A stretch of DNA of 64,000 bases from Erpobdella octoculata (GCA_963978895.1 OZ022243.1:3055521-3119520); one strand, 5' to 3'. Shown: positions 15,590 to 28,132, numbered from the stretch's first letter. Notes: generated from the letters alone by a model not told the origin. Translations and numbers: made by a program.

Positions 15590-15930
15590 ACATAATATGT
15601 AACAATAATATAAAATATAAACTTTTTTTATAAAAACAACGCTCGTATACTAATATACTGAAATGTTAAAAATAATATTAAAGTGTATATAATTCAATTT
15701 TTTGAACTAAACTTTTCGTTTTAAAGATAAAAGCGTTGGGCGGTAGTAGGTTATAAATAAATTATAGATAATATATAGATAACGCCCAGCAATCTTATAT
15801 TAAAAAAAGTATAGTTCAAAAATTTTAATATATACACTTTAATATTATTTTTAACATTTTAGTACATTAGTATACAAGCGTCGTTTTAATAAAAAAAAAT
15901 TTATGCTTTATATTATTGTCTATGTTTTAG
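15590..15930. mobile_element. Complete palindromic MITE downstream of L3
   Basis: The left arm 15603-15742 and right arm 15783-15918 are imperfect reverse complements. Both include TTAAAAATAATATTAAAGTG-type sequence and end at GCGTTGGGCG/CGCCCAGC beside a 40-base centre. Half copies occur at 14430-14533 and 45303-45455. There is no coding sequence, and no target duplication was identified, so the superfamily is unknown. Confidence 0.65.
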
Positions 15931-17229
15931 AGTAATTGTTTTATAAATCTAAATAATATTTATATTTTTGTTATTTTTCATTTTTTACTGTTAAAATTTT
16001 TTTTCTATTACATGTGCTTATTCGCACTCGATGTGATTATTTGCACTCGGCGATGAAACAAACAAACAACGTTGCAAGTTAATATAAGTGTTGTAAAAAT
16101 AAAAAAAAATTCATGCTTAAGTGATTTCATTACAAGTTGTTTTTTTTGCAATTTTATCTTTTATATCCAAATGTGTATTTAATTTGTTTTTAACTCTTTC
16201 ATTGGAATAAACTTTGTTCGAAAACACGCGTTAGCTGCTAGGGAGTTTGATTGCTGTTTGCAATGTATTTTGTTTGCTAATAAAAAATTTATTTAAATGA
16301 TTTTTAGTTCTTTAGCAAGATGGCCTAAATATTTTTTTAGCTATGAAACGATTTTAAGTCAATAGCTAAATAAATCAGTTTATTAAAACACAAAACCAGT
16401 TTTTCTATGGTTTTGTAAATCTTGTCCACTAGTAACATGAACGATTAGAAAAAACCTTCAAATATTACTAAAATGGGTAAAGATAAAAAATTGGTAGCAA
16501 TTTTGCTGTGTTGCAAGATAGTTTTTAAATTGCAATATTTTAAAAGATCTTTTTTTATAATTGTTCATAGTCCTTTACAGCAGGTCTTATTTATTAAACG
16601 CAGACCAAGTGCAACTCGATACCATTCTATTGTTGAATTATATACGTCCAGGGCATATTGTATTTTGGAAAAAAAACCAGAGACGTAATGAGTTAAACAC
16701 AAATTGTCTTTGTTAAATTATATCGTAATCTTTTTATAACTTATATTTTTTATCCATTTTTGGAAGTAAGCTAGAAATATGGTCATTCTAGCAAGATTTG
16801 CTGGAAACAGACAATCCTAATTACGTAATAATAGTAATAATAATGTTTGACAATATTTAGAGTGGCGTAAACCCTAAAAGATTTCAAGGCCACTAAAAAA
16901 TTATTGCAACTTTCTGTTATAAAAAACAATTAATTTACATTGTTTACAATTAATTTATTGCACCTTGGTCTATCATATTTGAAAATGACTAATTTAGTTT
17001 TTTTCAGGATTAGAAACTAGCTTGTTTATATGCATAACGCACTATTAAGGTCAAAGAAATAAATTCCTGTAAACTCAATATTGTGGCAACCGTCCCCAGT
17101 TCCCATAACCGGTTTATAAAATTTCGTTTTTTTATTTCATATTAATTTTTTCTCAAAATGGGGGTACAACCTCTCCCTCCTCCCTTATCCTCCAAAAACC
17201 GGAATGGGGGTGTGCACAAATTGAAATTT
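15931..17229. other. Intergenic, no gene seen
   Basis: AT-rich. Positions 16060-16110 (CAACGTTGCAAGTTAATATA) match 45670-45705 downstream of another MITE half copy, so the mobile unit is probably larger than the palindrome alone. A 71-codon frame at 16473-16688 has no recognisable features. Confidence 0.45.
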
Positions 17230-18120
17230 TATTTTATAGTTAGTATAATTATTTTATTCAGAAGCAAATGTCCACAAGTTCAAAACTTTTATTTAATAAA
17301 TTTAAAGTGAAATTTTGAGTATAAAATTGCAAACAAATTAATATCAGTTTAACAAAAAATAAAAACTTGTAATGGGTGCATTTAAATTTTCTACGCTGAA
17401 ACTCATATTTCAGTTCATATTTTGTTTTTGTCAATATTCGTTTGTTGAGATTTGAATTACCGTTCATAGTGAGCGTGGAAAAAAATTTAAACTATATTGG
17501 CAGTTTTGTTCAGTAAAACAAGTTGTTTGCATAGACTTGATAGAAAAAATGCTATTAACGTTTCTTAGTAATCTTTAAGAAACCCACATACAGTTAATGC
17601 TTTTACGTTCTACAGTAAAATCACAAATTTTAGTGTTCTATATTTTTTTATAAATATACAATGTTGTTGAAACAACTATTTAGGGTTAGTATTGATCATT
17701 ATTCTGCATTCACACGTTTCTGTTTTGCAATGTTCTTAAAGTGCGAAAAATAATAAATTTTTCTCTCAGAACATGTTTTCAGTTAAAATGATTTGATAGA
17801 TAAAACAACATTATTTGAAAATATGCTTATTAGCAATTTAAAACTTTGTTTTGCCTTAAAATTATTGGGTTCAAAATTTAGAAAACAACACGGAAATTTT
17901 ATTATATTAGGATCAGCATTCAAACTAAATGTTTTTCTACTTTAAATATTGTCCAGCATTCATTCATTCATTCTTTAATTTAAAACATTTGTTAATACAC
18001 TAAACACAATAGTTTGCGCAAATATTCACAAACAAAGCCACTCAACTTTTACAGAAACATGTTAACCTAAAATTTTTGCAGTTTACAAACGCATCGTTCA
18101 TATTGTCATTATTCTCATTT
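17230..18120. repeat. About 0.9-kb intergenic repeat, copy 1
   Basis: Marked by ATATTTTGTTTTTGTCAATA, then TAATGCTTTTACGTTCTACA, ATTGATCATTATTCTGC and AACGCATCGTTCATATTGTC in order. The same ordered blocks recur in copy 2 (18121-19020) and copy 3 (25690-26580). No conserved reading frame across copies was seen. It may be an old transposon or part of the duplicated gene unit. Confidence 0.6.
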
Positions 18121-19020
18121 CTATTTTTATTAATCAATAATTAAACAGTTTTGCGAGTTTATTTCAGGTATGAAAAAATGCTTGAAGTCTCCCGATAGAA
18201 AAATAAAACAGTTGTTGAAGTTGGTAACAAAAAAATATAAACTTGGAGTTGGTGCATTTAAATTTTCATTTTTAATATGAGTTAATATTTTGTTTTTGTC
18301 AATATCCGTTTGCTGACATTTTAATAACTGTTGATAGCGTAGAAATAAATAAAACTGTACTTGTAATTTTGTTAAGTAAAAAAAGGTGCTTGCAGACTCT
18401 AAGTAAAAAAAACAAAAATTGCTACCAACGGTTCCTAGTACTTTTTCAGAAAAAACCACATATCGTTAATGCTTTTACGTTCTACAGTAAAATTACACAC
18501 TTTAGTCTTTTTATAATTTCTTCATAGTTATAAACATTTGTTGAAACAACTATTAAGGTTCAGTATTGATCATCATTCTGCTTTCACACGATTTTGTTTT
18601 GAAATGTTATTAAAGTGTTAAAAATAATTTATATTTTTCTCAGAACTTTTTTTAATTAAAATGATTTAATAGATAAAACAACATTATTTGAAAACCTACA
18701 CATTAATAATTAATACAACTTTGTTTTGCATTGAAATCTTTTGGCTCAGAAATTAGAAAACTGTACTGAAATTTTTATTTTAGAAAAATCAACGTTCAAT
18801 CATTCGAAACACTTTTTAGTACACTTAACCCAATGGTTTGTGCAAATATTCACAAACACATCAACTCAATTTTCAGCGAAACATGTTAACTTAAAATTGG
18901 TGCAGTTAAAAAATGCATCGTTCATATTGTTATTATTTTCATTTCTATTTCTATTAGTCAAAAATTAAGCAATTTTGCTAGTTTGTTTAGGTTTGAAAAA
19001 AATGTTTGAAAAATTTGTTT
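18121..19020. repeat. About 0.9-kb intergenic repeat, copy 2
   Basis: Directly adjacent tandem copy of the 17230-18120 repeat with the same block order. It is followed at 19070-19115 by a GGGTTGGGTT-rich stretch that resembles, in reverse, the repeat end at 53060-53153. Confidence 0.6.
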
Positions 19021-19462
19021 TAACTGTGGGTTGGATTGAAAAATATTTAATTTTTTAGGTAAATCTGGTTGGATAGGGTTGAGTAAGTAGTGGGATGGGT
19101 TGGGTTGGGTTGTGTTGCTAAAAAGAGACACATGCCCATTTTTGATCTAGTGCGCCTCCGACATGTCCACTTCAGATCTAAGTTGGTCGTCTTGTTCTTT
19201 TACAAAACATTCTATCCAATAATATTCTTATAACCTGGGCTTCTAGGCAGCAAAGACAAATTAAACCATTGATGATTTTACATATAAGTCTAACTCACAA
19301 CTGTTCAGTTATTCTAGTATCCTAGAATGAAATAAAAATTAAGCTAGTGTTAACTTAATAAAGTCTGTGTATTGTAGCTTATTACACTGTTGTATTCTAC
19401 GCTGAGTGTTTTTTCTAGATTTTGGTACATAAGACGAGAGTTATTTCATGTAATGTTTTGGC

Positions 19463-19766
19463 AACAAAAAGTGAACCAGATATATGCCACAATGCCGGAA
19501 ATATCATTTATGAGTTCTGGAAAGCTGGTCAAAGATTGATAACAAAAAGTGTAAATACAAGATTTTCTTGGAAACCATTTTCAGGTGTCTTTAAAAAGTT
19601 CAAGAATAATTTAAATGTCTGCAAAACTTGGGCAACTACTAACGACTGAATGAGTTTTGCTGCAAATTATTCCATTTCCAAGTATCAGGCATATTTTTTT
19701 GGGATTTGGAGCCCATGTAACCAGATAAAATGCCTATTATGCATAACTGAGGCACAAACTCTATAA
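19463..19766 (+). pseudogene. Orphan group B exon 3 with one nonsense codon
   Basis: The frame reads SEPDICHNAG, YEFWKAGQRLI, RFSWKPFSGV, then stops at TGA 19647-19649, where relatives have TGC in the conserved DCM motif. The same frame continues to NYSISKYQAY, WSPCNQIKC and ends at TAA 19764-19766. No exon 1 or exon 2 lies upstream. It sits just before the L4 promoter block, a position also held by orphan exon 32409-32713 before L6. Dead relic of a duplicated gene. Confidence 0.8.
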
Positions 19767-20039
19767 ATGTATGTCTTAAACTTAAAGTTAACTAAATATT
19801 TTCTAATTGAATGTTTGACAGTTTTAAAAAATTTGCAAATTCAACCTTATAAATTCACCTTGAGGTGTGTTATGTCTGTGATTGTTTGTGACGTGCTAGT
19901 ATCTTGAAAACCTGATAAAGTAATTTTCTCGTTTATATCGAACGAAAATTATTAGCAATAAACAAGCGTTACAAAGTGAGTGACTGAGTCTGTGATAAAC
20001 CCAAATTTATATTGAGTAATTCATTGCTGGTCATTTCTA

Positions 20040-20345
20040 AAACTAATTTTAAAGTACTTGAGTTTTCAGCAAAGTTGTTGGTTTGACACACAATGTACGC
20101 TAGTTTTCTTTTTTCAAATTTATCAGTCTATCGACCATTAGTGCATTTTTATTTACAGTTAAAAAGCCTTTAAATATTCACGTTGACAAGCGTCATGACA
20201 ACATAACATTGCAAGTACTTTTAAGTTACTCCAGTGTTTCTTTATTCAGTGAATGTTGAAGCTTTTGATAGACACGCCGTAGTGCACTTGCGTAAATTAT
20301 TAACTCAATAAAAAGATATGAAAGGATTTGAAACATTTTCGTTAC
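20040..20345 (+). promoter_or_regulatory. Conserved upstream block of L4
   Basis: Homologous to blocks before L5, L6, L8 and L9. Conserved words in order: GTTGACA, ATGACAACA, CAAGTACTTTTA, TACTCCAGTGTTT, GTGAATGTTGAAG, GACACGCC and TAGTGCACTTGC. The TATA position reads AATAAAAAG, weaker than in relatives. The start codon is about 270 bases downstream. Confidence 0.6.
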
Positions 20346-20582
20346 TTTGTTTCTGGAAAGTTGTGAAGTTGTTGTTGATAGTGTGTTTAAATCCCTATAA
20401 CTGTATTTATATTAGTTTACCGTTGTAAAACTCTGTTTTTCTGTATAAAGAACACGTTTTCAATACAACATTGATTAATATAAAAACAAAATAAAATAAT
20501 TAAGTAGTAAGTAGTTCATGAGAAGTTCAATAAATTAAATTACTAATATGAAACGCATTTGAAATAAGTAGTTTTACAAAAA

Positions 20583-22423
20583 ATGAATTTTAAAGTACAG
20601 TTTCTGATTTTCATATGCATTTCAAAAGTTTATGAAAGCAATGCAAACAGCTTTGACATTCTCTTCAGAAAGGAGCCGTGTTATTCTGTTAATGAAAGGA
20701 TTAAGCTGACAACATCTTCGGTAAAACGTTGCCTGCTGCAATGCTTGCAAGTGCTAAACAAGTTGTGCGTCATGATCCAGTACAACAGCAACGCAAAAGA
20801 ATGCAGAATTTTAAGCGATTGGTCTCCTAAAAAAGTACCTACTGTTGTGTCTCCTCAGAAATGCGTCGGCTACTTAAGAAAAGGTATATTTTAGACAAAT
20901 TTTTTTCAAAGTTTTTTCAAAGTTAAAACTATAATTGTTATTATAGATTTGTGCCCGTCGGATTTTGTTTTCATCCCTAAGGTTTGGACTTGTCTCCAGG
21001 TTAAATACGGATCATGGAACTGGTCGGAGGCAAGAAACCAGTGCAATCAAATGGGAATGTTTGTTTATCCGGCTATTATAAAAGTTGGAATGCCATCCTG
21101 GTACATAGCTAACATTCAAAGTATTAGCATTTATTTATAACTGGGGTTTTAATGATGTTTATAATGATAATAAATTCTATCATATTTGTTATAATTTGAA
21201 TTGTATCTTTTTTACTTATATATGATTTTTATTAAAAACTAGCGGGGATACCCGGCGTTGCCCGGAGTTTTTGAAGGTTTTTCTAATGTTTGTTTCTCTC
21301 ACTCCCGTTTCCTTCTCCCCTTGCTTTCCCGCTCCCGGTAGCTTTTCTACTCCGGTTGCTTTTCAGTTAGCGGTCATTTTCCCGCTTCCGGACGTTTTTT
21401 CGCTCCCGGCTGCTTTTCCGCTCCCGGTCGCTTTTCCGCTCCCGGTTGCTTTTCCGCTCCCGGACGCTTTTCCGTTCCCGGTCGCTTTTCCGTTCCCGGT
21501 CGCTTTCCCGTCCCTGGTTGTTTTCCCGTTCTTGGTCATTTTCTCGTTCCCGGCCACTCTTGCTCTCTCGTTCCTGGTCGCTTTCTTGCTCCCGGTCGTT
21601 TTCCCGTTCACGCTTTCTCTCATATTCCCGTTCCCGCTTGCTCTCCCGTCCCCGTTCCCGCACGCGCTCATTTTCTCTTTTCTGTATTTTCCTAACTTCT
21701 TTTAACCCTTCAAAACGTAAAATAGATTTGCTAAAACTGGCTAAAAGTTGCTTGAAGCCTTCAAATCTTGTTACGTGAATTAAATTTAAAATATATCCCG
21801 CAATTAGCTGTGATGGTCGTACATAGGCACTTTTGTCCTGGAAAGGTTATTTTGCCCCCTAAGCTGGGGATGAGAGAGTCCAAACGTTTTTTAATTTTCT
21901 TCTCCTGTATGAGAACTACCTCATTGCCAAATTACATCAAGATCGCTCCAGCTGTTCAGATTTCTATAAAGGACAAACAGACTCACAAAAATGTTTTTTG
22001 GATCCCCTGAACCGGGGGCTGGCGTAAAAAGTACAAACCTTTTTTATATTCTTTTTTTGTATGAAAATTATCTCCTTGCCAATTTCATCAAGATCGTTCC
22101 AGCGGTTCCGATTAAAAAAATTTTTTTTTTCAACAGCTGATGCTGGATACAGCACCTGTTACATGACCAACTCATTGTACGGTTTTTGGAACGCCGGTCA
22201 GAGAGTAATACCCGGTAACCTATCTACAAGATTCGTTTGGAAACCGTATCCTGGATCTGAAGTTGAGTTCGTTAATTACAAAACATACGTCAACATACCA
22301 TCAGTTTATTCTTGTTTGTTCACTAATTATCAATCGTCCAGTAATTCAATTCTATTCATTTCCTGGGATTCGTGCGATAACAAGAAATGTGCCCTCTGTC
22401 AGACCGACAGCATCACTCCTTAA
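20583..22423 (+). CDS. L4: group A PAN/apple + C-type-lectin-like protein, 3 exons
   Basis: Coding exons 20583-20883, 20947-21120 and 22137-22423 (301+174+287) give 253 residues. A short signal peptide (about 1-21, FLIFICISKV) precedes PAN cysteines at 33, 50, 54, 62, 74 and 94. Exon 2 reads LCPSDFVFIPKVWTC, YGSWNWSEAR and MFVYPAI, six residues shorter than in group B. Exon 3 reads YGFWNAGQRVIPGN, RFVWKPYPGSEVEF and ends KKCALC. Near the last loop WDSC replaces WNWxPC, so no classical calcium site is visible. Intron 1 is only 63 bases. Intron 2 (about 1 kb) has been invaded by a Helitron-like element whose end lies about 15-25 bases from the exon 3 acceptor. L5 and L6 are close paralogues. 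Confidence 0.87.
21239..22120 (-). mobile_element. Helitron-like element in L4 intron 2 (copy 3, reversed)
   Basis: It begins ACTAGCGGGG then ATACCCGGCGTTGCCCGGAG, the reverse complement of the family 3' end with an intact CCCGG/CCGGG hairpin. A pyrimidine minisatellite (21290-21665) follows, then blocks with two similar ATTACATCAAGATCG / ATTTCATCAAGATCG segments at about 21930 and 22080. The second block runs up to the polypyrimidine tract of the L4 exon 3 acceptor. Serine/arginine- or proline-rich ORFs over the tract are low-complexity artefacts. Confidence 0.55.
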
Positions 22424-22909
22424 TATGTTGAATGATGCAATTAGGGCCGTATATTGATTTTTTTGGAAAGGTTTTGTGATAGCTAATTTTTTTTATTTTA
22501 ATACTTTATATTTATTTTTATATTTCAAATAATTATCTATAATTATTTGAAATTAGGAAGAAATTTTCTCAATTGTTTTTGGAGAAAAAAAATGTAAAAA
22601 GTTTTAGAAAATTTAGAAAATTTATTTCCTAGTATCCCAGGTCAACAGTGACTTTGAAGGTCAAACTGTATTTAATTTTAGAAAATGTTTCTTTTATACA
22701 AGAAATTGTTTCATAAAATTCTATATATAACCTACTTTTAAATTTTCTTCCCATATTTTGAAGGGGGTGGTGTTGAACTGAAAAAACCCTGGTTGCAATG
22801 CTATGGTTGTGTTTTAGATCATAATGCTTATTTATGTTACTTTTTAAATCGCATATTATCAAATTGTTTTTGTAATCTCATTATGTTATTGAAGATTAAC
22901 TTCATCTTG

Positions 22910-23095
22910 TCATTTGCGATTTATTCAATTACATTTGCGATTATATACAATTCACACAATTACATTATCAATTTACTCAATCATATTTGCAATTTACTCA
23001 ACAAGACATGCAATTTACTCAATCACATTTGCAATTTACTCAATCACATTTGCAATTCATTCACTCATATTTGCATTATTTTTTTCAAAGTTACA
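22910..23095. repeat. 21-bp satellite (TTTACTCAATCACATTTGCAA)
   Basis: About eight degenerate units of ACTCAATCACATTTGCAATT type lie 3' of L4. The same satellite lies at 30050-30295, at the equivalent distance 3' of L5, showing that the duplicated unit extends well past the genes. Confidence 0.85.
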
Positions 23096-23342
23096 TTTAA
23101 TGTAATTTTGAGTGACAATTGAATTTGAAGTAGTTTTATTTCAGTTTTCGATATAGCACATCTAGTTCTCTTAATTTTTAGAAAAGCACGGCTAATTATA
23201 TAATAATTTTTTATATTGTACAATCATTGAGCACCTATATATTTTTCTTATAGTTTGAACACTTTGAAATAATTTCTAAAACCGATGAAAACTGTTGAAG
23301 TAATAAAGTTTTATACTCAATTTTGTTTCATTTATAAAATTA

Positions 23343-23860
23343 TCAGTGTAAATAAATAATAATGCAAGTCTGTGTGTTTTTATGTATGTCCTTTATGCAT
23401 TTTTGCTGCCCTATTCATCCGATCGTAATGAAATGTTCCCACAACTTTGAAATTCAATAGAAAAAATTTTTTGTGAAAAAAATTGAAATAGGTCAGAAGA
23501 GCGAGAAGGAAAGCAGAACGGAAAAACTAGCAGAACGGGAGAGTAAGCGTTAACGGGAAATCAAGCAGAAACGCGAACGGAAGAGCGAGCGGTAGCGGGA
23601 ATGGAAGAATATGCGGGAACGGGAGAATGAGCGGGAACGAAAAAATGAGCGGAAACAGAACGGGAGCGCAAGTGGGAACTGAAACGGAAATGTGACTGGG
23701 AACGGGAACGGGAAAACAAGTGGGAACAGAAAAGCGTCCGGGAGAGCAAGCGGGAAAAGAATAGAAAACGGAAGAGACAGGAAAAGCAGAAAAACAAATG
23801 GGAAGAAGAAAACAAGCGGAAAAAAAAACAGGAACAAGATAGAAATACCGTACACATTTC
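23343..23860 (+). mobile_element. Helitron-like element (copy 4)
   Basis: The left block includes TGTATGTCCTTTATGCA and TTCATCCGATCGTAATG. It is followed by a purine minisatellite of GAACGGGAAAGCGAGC-like units (about 23495-23840) and then ACATTTCTAAAACTTTGGA without the CCGGG hairpin. The parallel element 3' of L5 is at 30536-30905, so this copy was probably present before that duplication. Confidence 0.5.
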
Positions 23861-24061
23861 TAAAACTTTGGACAAAACTGAGTAATCCCGTTAGTTTAAA
23901 ATTTAATCAAAATTGAAAAATGTTAAAAACGGAAACGGGAAAGCAAACGGGAAAAAAAGAAGAAGCAAGAGAACAAGAAGGTGAAGAAGAAGAGCAAAAT
24001 CGAAAAAAAGAAAACATGGTAAGAAAATGCCACTTGTAATATAAAATATATATATTACAAC
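23861..24061. repeat. Second purine-rich tract
   Basis: Short GAAGAAG/GGGAAA-rich sequence and a TATA run, with no coding potential. It looks like a decayed extension of copy 4. Confidence 0.4.
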
Positions 24062-24530
24062 GTATGTATGAGATCTATTCTTCCTCGCACCTGAAAAAAG
24101 AGAAAGTGCCATCCATTAAAAAACTGGAAATTACAATAAACAACAAATTATCAACCAGGAACCACGTGGATTGCACATTTGTTGCTTGCTCCAACCAGAT
24201 CTACGGTCTCAACATTCTGAGGAAACATGGACTGACAAAGGATAATCTAGAACTCGTTCACAACTCGAAGGTACTCTCTAGGATCACCCACGCCTTTCGC
24301 GCATGGAGTAGACTAGCGAACCAGGAAGAGATACTGAGAATTAACACTTTCCTAAACAGATCACGCAGGCATGATCTGTACTGCAGACGACGTTTTGAAG
24401 AGATGTGACAAAGCGATAGAGACCTGTACCGGGTTATACTGGTTGACGCTGGGCATGTTCTGAGGTCAATGCTGCCCACAAGCAAGACCCACGAACATTA
24501 TGTGAAAGTTTCCATGAAATTGTTCTGATA
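24062..24530 (+). pseudogene. LINE fragment, C-terminal part of reverse-transcriptase ORF
   Basis: The frame gives ITINNKLSTRNHVDC, SNQIYGLNILRKHGL, then HAFRAWSRLAN, INTFLNRSRRHDLYC, a TGA at 24406-24408, and in the same frame DRDLYRVILVDAGHVLRSM followed by LLPTSKTHEHY-like residues. Order and wording match the segment after the RT core in CR1-like LINEs of invertebrates (HVD...IYGL...AWSG...RSRR...HVL.SLLP). No RT core remains. Dead fragment. Confidence 0.7.
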
Positions 24531-25689
24531 GAGAATATCCTTCTATAAATTTTGTAAGTCGAATACTATATAGAGACATAAAAAACTGACAGAATAAAAA
24601 CATTAAAACCTTGGATCTTATCAATAGACACTAGCTTAATTTTTTATTTATTTATCTCGATTTTTTTGTTTGTATGAAAAAAATACAGACCTACTTATGT
24701 ATTTTATTAATCTTATTTTTTACCTTTATTACTTTACGTAATTTTTGTTAGCCCGCGCGGTTTAACAAGGGCATATGAATAAAGGAATAATAAATTAAAA
24801 TAATTTGTTCAATTTGTGAATATGAAAGATCGAAAAAAAACCACAGAAAACTGAATGTATTGCTGATATATTGGACTATGGAAAGTCTCTGTGTTAATCC
24901 ACAAATAATTTCTTTGAGTACCTTTGCACCGCATGCTTGAATGAATTTATTTTGAGAATCAGGAAAAATTAATTAGCTTGGAGGCCTGTCTCGTTTGCTT
25001 GCAACTGCTTAACTTTGTCGGCATGACGCTCCAAGATAGGATCAAATTTTGAAGTTGATTCAATATTACCCAAAAAAATTGCATTAGTTTTATCTTCAAT
25101 ATTCAAATGAGTGCAAAGGCAAATTTAATAATTTAGAGCCCGTAGGTTGAAGTTCTGATGGCGCATCCAGCGCCTAGTGACTGATTGTTTCTCAAGACCC
25201 CGGCTCATGCAAAGTTGATTAAAAAAATTGTTTGACCAATTATAGTCGGATAGCTTATAAATATATTATCTATAATAAATGCTATGTAATTAAATACTTA
25301 AGAGTTCTTTTCAAGTTTTCCATAATTTTTCATTATTGATAATTCCATATGTAGCAAAGCAACTACAAACATAATAATTATTGATTAAACATATAAACAT
25401 ATTTGATTTCAGGTCTATATGATGTTTGTATCAAAAACTGAAACACTAAGTCATAAAAAAATCATAAGTTCTTTTTCTTTGCTTTGGTAGCAACAAAATC
25501 ATCAATAATGTCATGATAGTCTTTGTACTTTACTATTTCACCATTATACAAAACTGCAAGAGTATTAAGTTTTTCTTGTCCCATTGCTGACCTGAGATTT
25601 TTTCAATGGTTGGGACCACCATTAATACCGCTCCGAGACACTGTGCATTTGCTCCCCCGGCCTTCTCGGCGGCCCTGCAAATGTCAACA
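24531..25689. other. Intergenic, no gene seen
   Basis: AT-rich with isolated GC-richer islands (25140-25210, 25605-25680) that look like remnants of repeats. No splice-compatible exon of the lectin family was found here. Confidence 0.45.
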
Positions 25690-26580
25690 CCTTTATTAAA
25701 AACATTTAGAGTAAAATTCTGCTTACAAATTGGAAACAAATTGAATTTAGTTTGACAAAAAGACATGAACTAGAAATTTGTGCTAATAAATTTGCAACGC
25801 TGAAACTCAAATTTCGGTTCATATTTTGTTTTTGTCAATATTCGTTTGTTGACATTTGAATTATTATTCATAGGGTAGAAATAATTAAAACTGTACTTGC
25901 CGTTTTTTTTCAGTAAAACAAGTTGTTTGCATAATTTAGATAGAAAAAAAAACAAATTTTTAATTCGTTTCTCACTGAGTATTCTATGGAAAAAAACACA
26001 TACATTCGATACTTTTACGTCCGTCAGTAAAATTACAAACTTCACTGTTATATACTTTTTTCGTAGTTAAAAACTTTTGTTAAATCAACTACTTGGGATT
26101 AGTATTAATCATTATTCTGCATTAACACGTTACTGTTTTGCAATGTTCTTAATTATTTTTCTTTCAGAAATTTTTCTTAGTTAAAATGATTTGATAGATG
26201 AAACAAGACCATTTGAAAACAAGCACATTAGTAATTGATACAACATGGTTTTGTATTAAAATTATTCGGTTCAAAATTTAGAAAACTGCACTGGAATTGT
26301 ATTATATTTAGATCAACATTCAAACTAAATGTTCATTAATTTGAAACATTTTTTAATACACTAAACACAATCGTTTGGGCAAATATTCAGAAACAAAGCA
26401 ACTCAACTTTCACAAAAACATGTCAACTTAAAATTGGTGCCGTTAAAAAACGCATCGTTCCTATTGTTATTATTCTCATTTCTATTTCTGTTAATCAAAA
26501 ATTAAACAGTTTTTTACAGTTTGAATAAACGCTTGAAACTTTGCAATAGAAAAATAAAACAGTTGTTGACGTTGGTAATT
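25690..26580. repeat. About 0.9-kb intergenic repeat, copy 3
   Basis: It shares with 17230-19020 the blocks ATATTTTGTTTTTGTCAATA, TTACTGTTTTGCAATGTT, AAACACAATCGTTTGGGCAA and AACGCATCGTTCCTATTG, in the same order and strand, about 7 kb downstream of the tandem pair and upstream of L5. Confidence 0.55.
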
Positions 26581-26689
26581 CAGTGTTCTTAAAAAGTACT
26601 GCTTGAAGTAAATACCTACGAGTTCTATTAGTTGAAACAGTAAAAATAACAAACATTCACCTAAAAACTTCCTGTCGTGGATCAGAATT

Positions 26690-27690
26690 TGATCCTTTTT
26701 ACTTTTTCCCTCCTCTTTTCTCCAGGCTTGGGACTGGCTTGCAATTAGCGAGGCGGGGTTAAGAATAAAAGTCATGAAAATCGAAATGAACTACATAAAG
26801 ATAAAGGGTGGCGGCTGTCGCAAATTTACCAACTGAAAAAGAGTTGACAGACGACCATCGAAGCAAACAACAAGCAACAAGATTTTTTTTGCAAAAGAAG
26901 AAAAATATAAGAAACGCCGAATCAACTCTGTCACGCCAAATGAGGAAGTCATTAAGACGTTAGAAGATAGCAAAAGAACTAAAGATAGCAATGTAGCTAT
27001 TTACCTTAGGGAGCATTGCCACCGTATGCGCAACGTTGCACTTGATGAGACTTGAGTTTTTTTTCCTACTCTTTTGAACGAATTAATGGACCCGACAAAG
27101 TACATCGACTCGGCCGTAGTTAATGTTCGTTCACTGCAATGTATGAAGAAACATCTTGATGGATCAAATAATTCCAATTTGTGTCTGGTGCTGGCCATTT
27201 TCTTTCAAAAGAAGTTGATAAATAAAGTATCAACAAATACTTTTTAACGAACCTTGCTATCGTTATTATTCCTGTATTTTGTGGCAGGCATTACACCTTA
27301 TTTATTCACAAACTTGATGTTACCTTAAATTGCGTCAGATGTTCTCATTTCGATTTGTTTCATCTTCGACTACCCGAGCCGGTCAGAGAGAAACTGGACA
27401 TAGTTGCGAATTTGTACTCACCGGTCGCCAATGCGTTTACGTTGACAAATTAAAGCTCGACGATGTTTGTTATTGAGCAGCCTGGAGTAAAAAAATTTAG
27501 AACTTTACCTTACGACCGGTGCTGTACAAAAACCTGAGATGAGTGGCTTCGAAAAACGCTACGAGTTGTTTACGCACATTGCTTCTTCTACTGGTCATGT
27601 CATATTGTTGTTTACACCGAGGAAGAATTAGTTGAAAAAAAAGATGGCAAGAAAATTGCACTTAGAAAGCAATTAAACTTTAACGTTTAA
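26690..27690. other. Degenerate repeat-derived region upstream of L5
   Basis: On the minus strand, 26700-26775 reads LNPASLIASQSQAWRKEEG, resembling a junk reading common in invertebrate LINE-derived repeats. On the plus strand, 27285-27690 has an interrupted frame including HYTLFIHKLDVTLNC and LRLPEPVREKLDIVANLY with two in-frame stops. I cannot assign it to a family; it may be a decayed transposon ORF. Confidence 0.3.
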
Positions 27691-27694
27691 AAGC

Positions 27695-27850
27695 GTTATA
27701 ACAAAAGGACATGGCAAGTACTTTTAGACTACTCCATTGTTTGGTTAGTCAGTGAATGTTGAAGCTTTTGTTAGACACGCCGTAGTGCATTTTGGTAAAT
27801 TTTTGACTAAACAGGAACTTATAAAAGGATTTGAAACATTTTCAGTGCTT
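27695..27850 (+). promoter_or_regulatory. Conserved upstream block of L5 with TATA box
   Basis: CAAGTACTTTTA, CTACTCCATTGTTTG, GTGAATGTTGAAGC, GACACGCC and TAGTGCA occur in the same order as before L4 and L6. ACTTATAAAAGG at about 27818-27829 is a good TATA box. The start codon is about 310 bases downstream. Confidence 0.65.
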
Positions 27851-28132
27851 AAGTTTTTTTTTTAACACTCTGAACTGTTGTTGATAGTCTGTTTAAAAAC
27901 CTATTAGTATTTTTATATTTTTTACCGTTGTTAAACTTTGTTTTTGTATATCAGAATAAGTTCTCTAATATTATATTTTTACTGAGCTCCATTTTATTAA
28001 AAATTCGATTGAAGGTTGAATAATGTAAAAGAAGATAAAACATTTAAATTTTAATTGTTTCAAAAGCTTTTTTTATTTATCTACTTAACTTATTAATATA
28101 AAATGCTCTTTTTCAATTAGTTACACAACAAA

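Noticed and set aside
19070..19120. Telomere-like GGGTTGGGTT repetition
   Set aside because: Short, degenerate, internal, and repeated in a different context at 53060-53153 with a transposon-like end.
21271..21778. Proline/phenylalanine-rich and arginine/serine-rich ORFs on both strands, and similar ones at 548-895, 1119-1560, 2877-3146, 23550-23916 and 30614-31001
   Set aside because: They follow the purine minisatellite of the Helitron-like elements, are open in several frames at once, and change with unit number.
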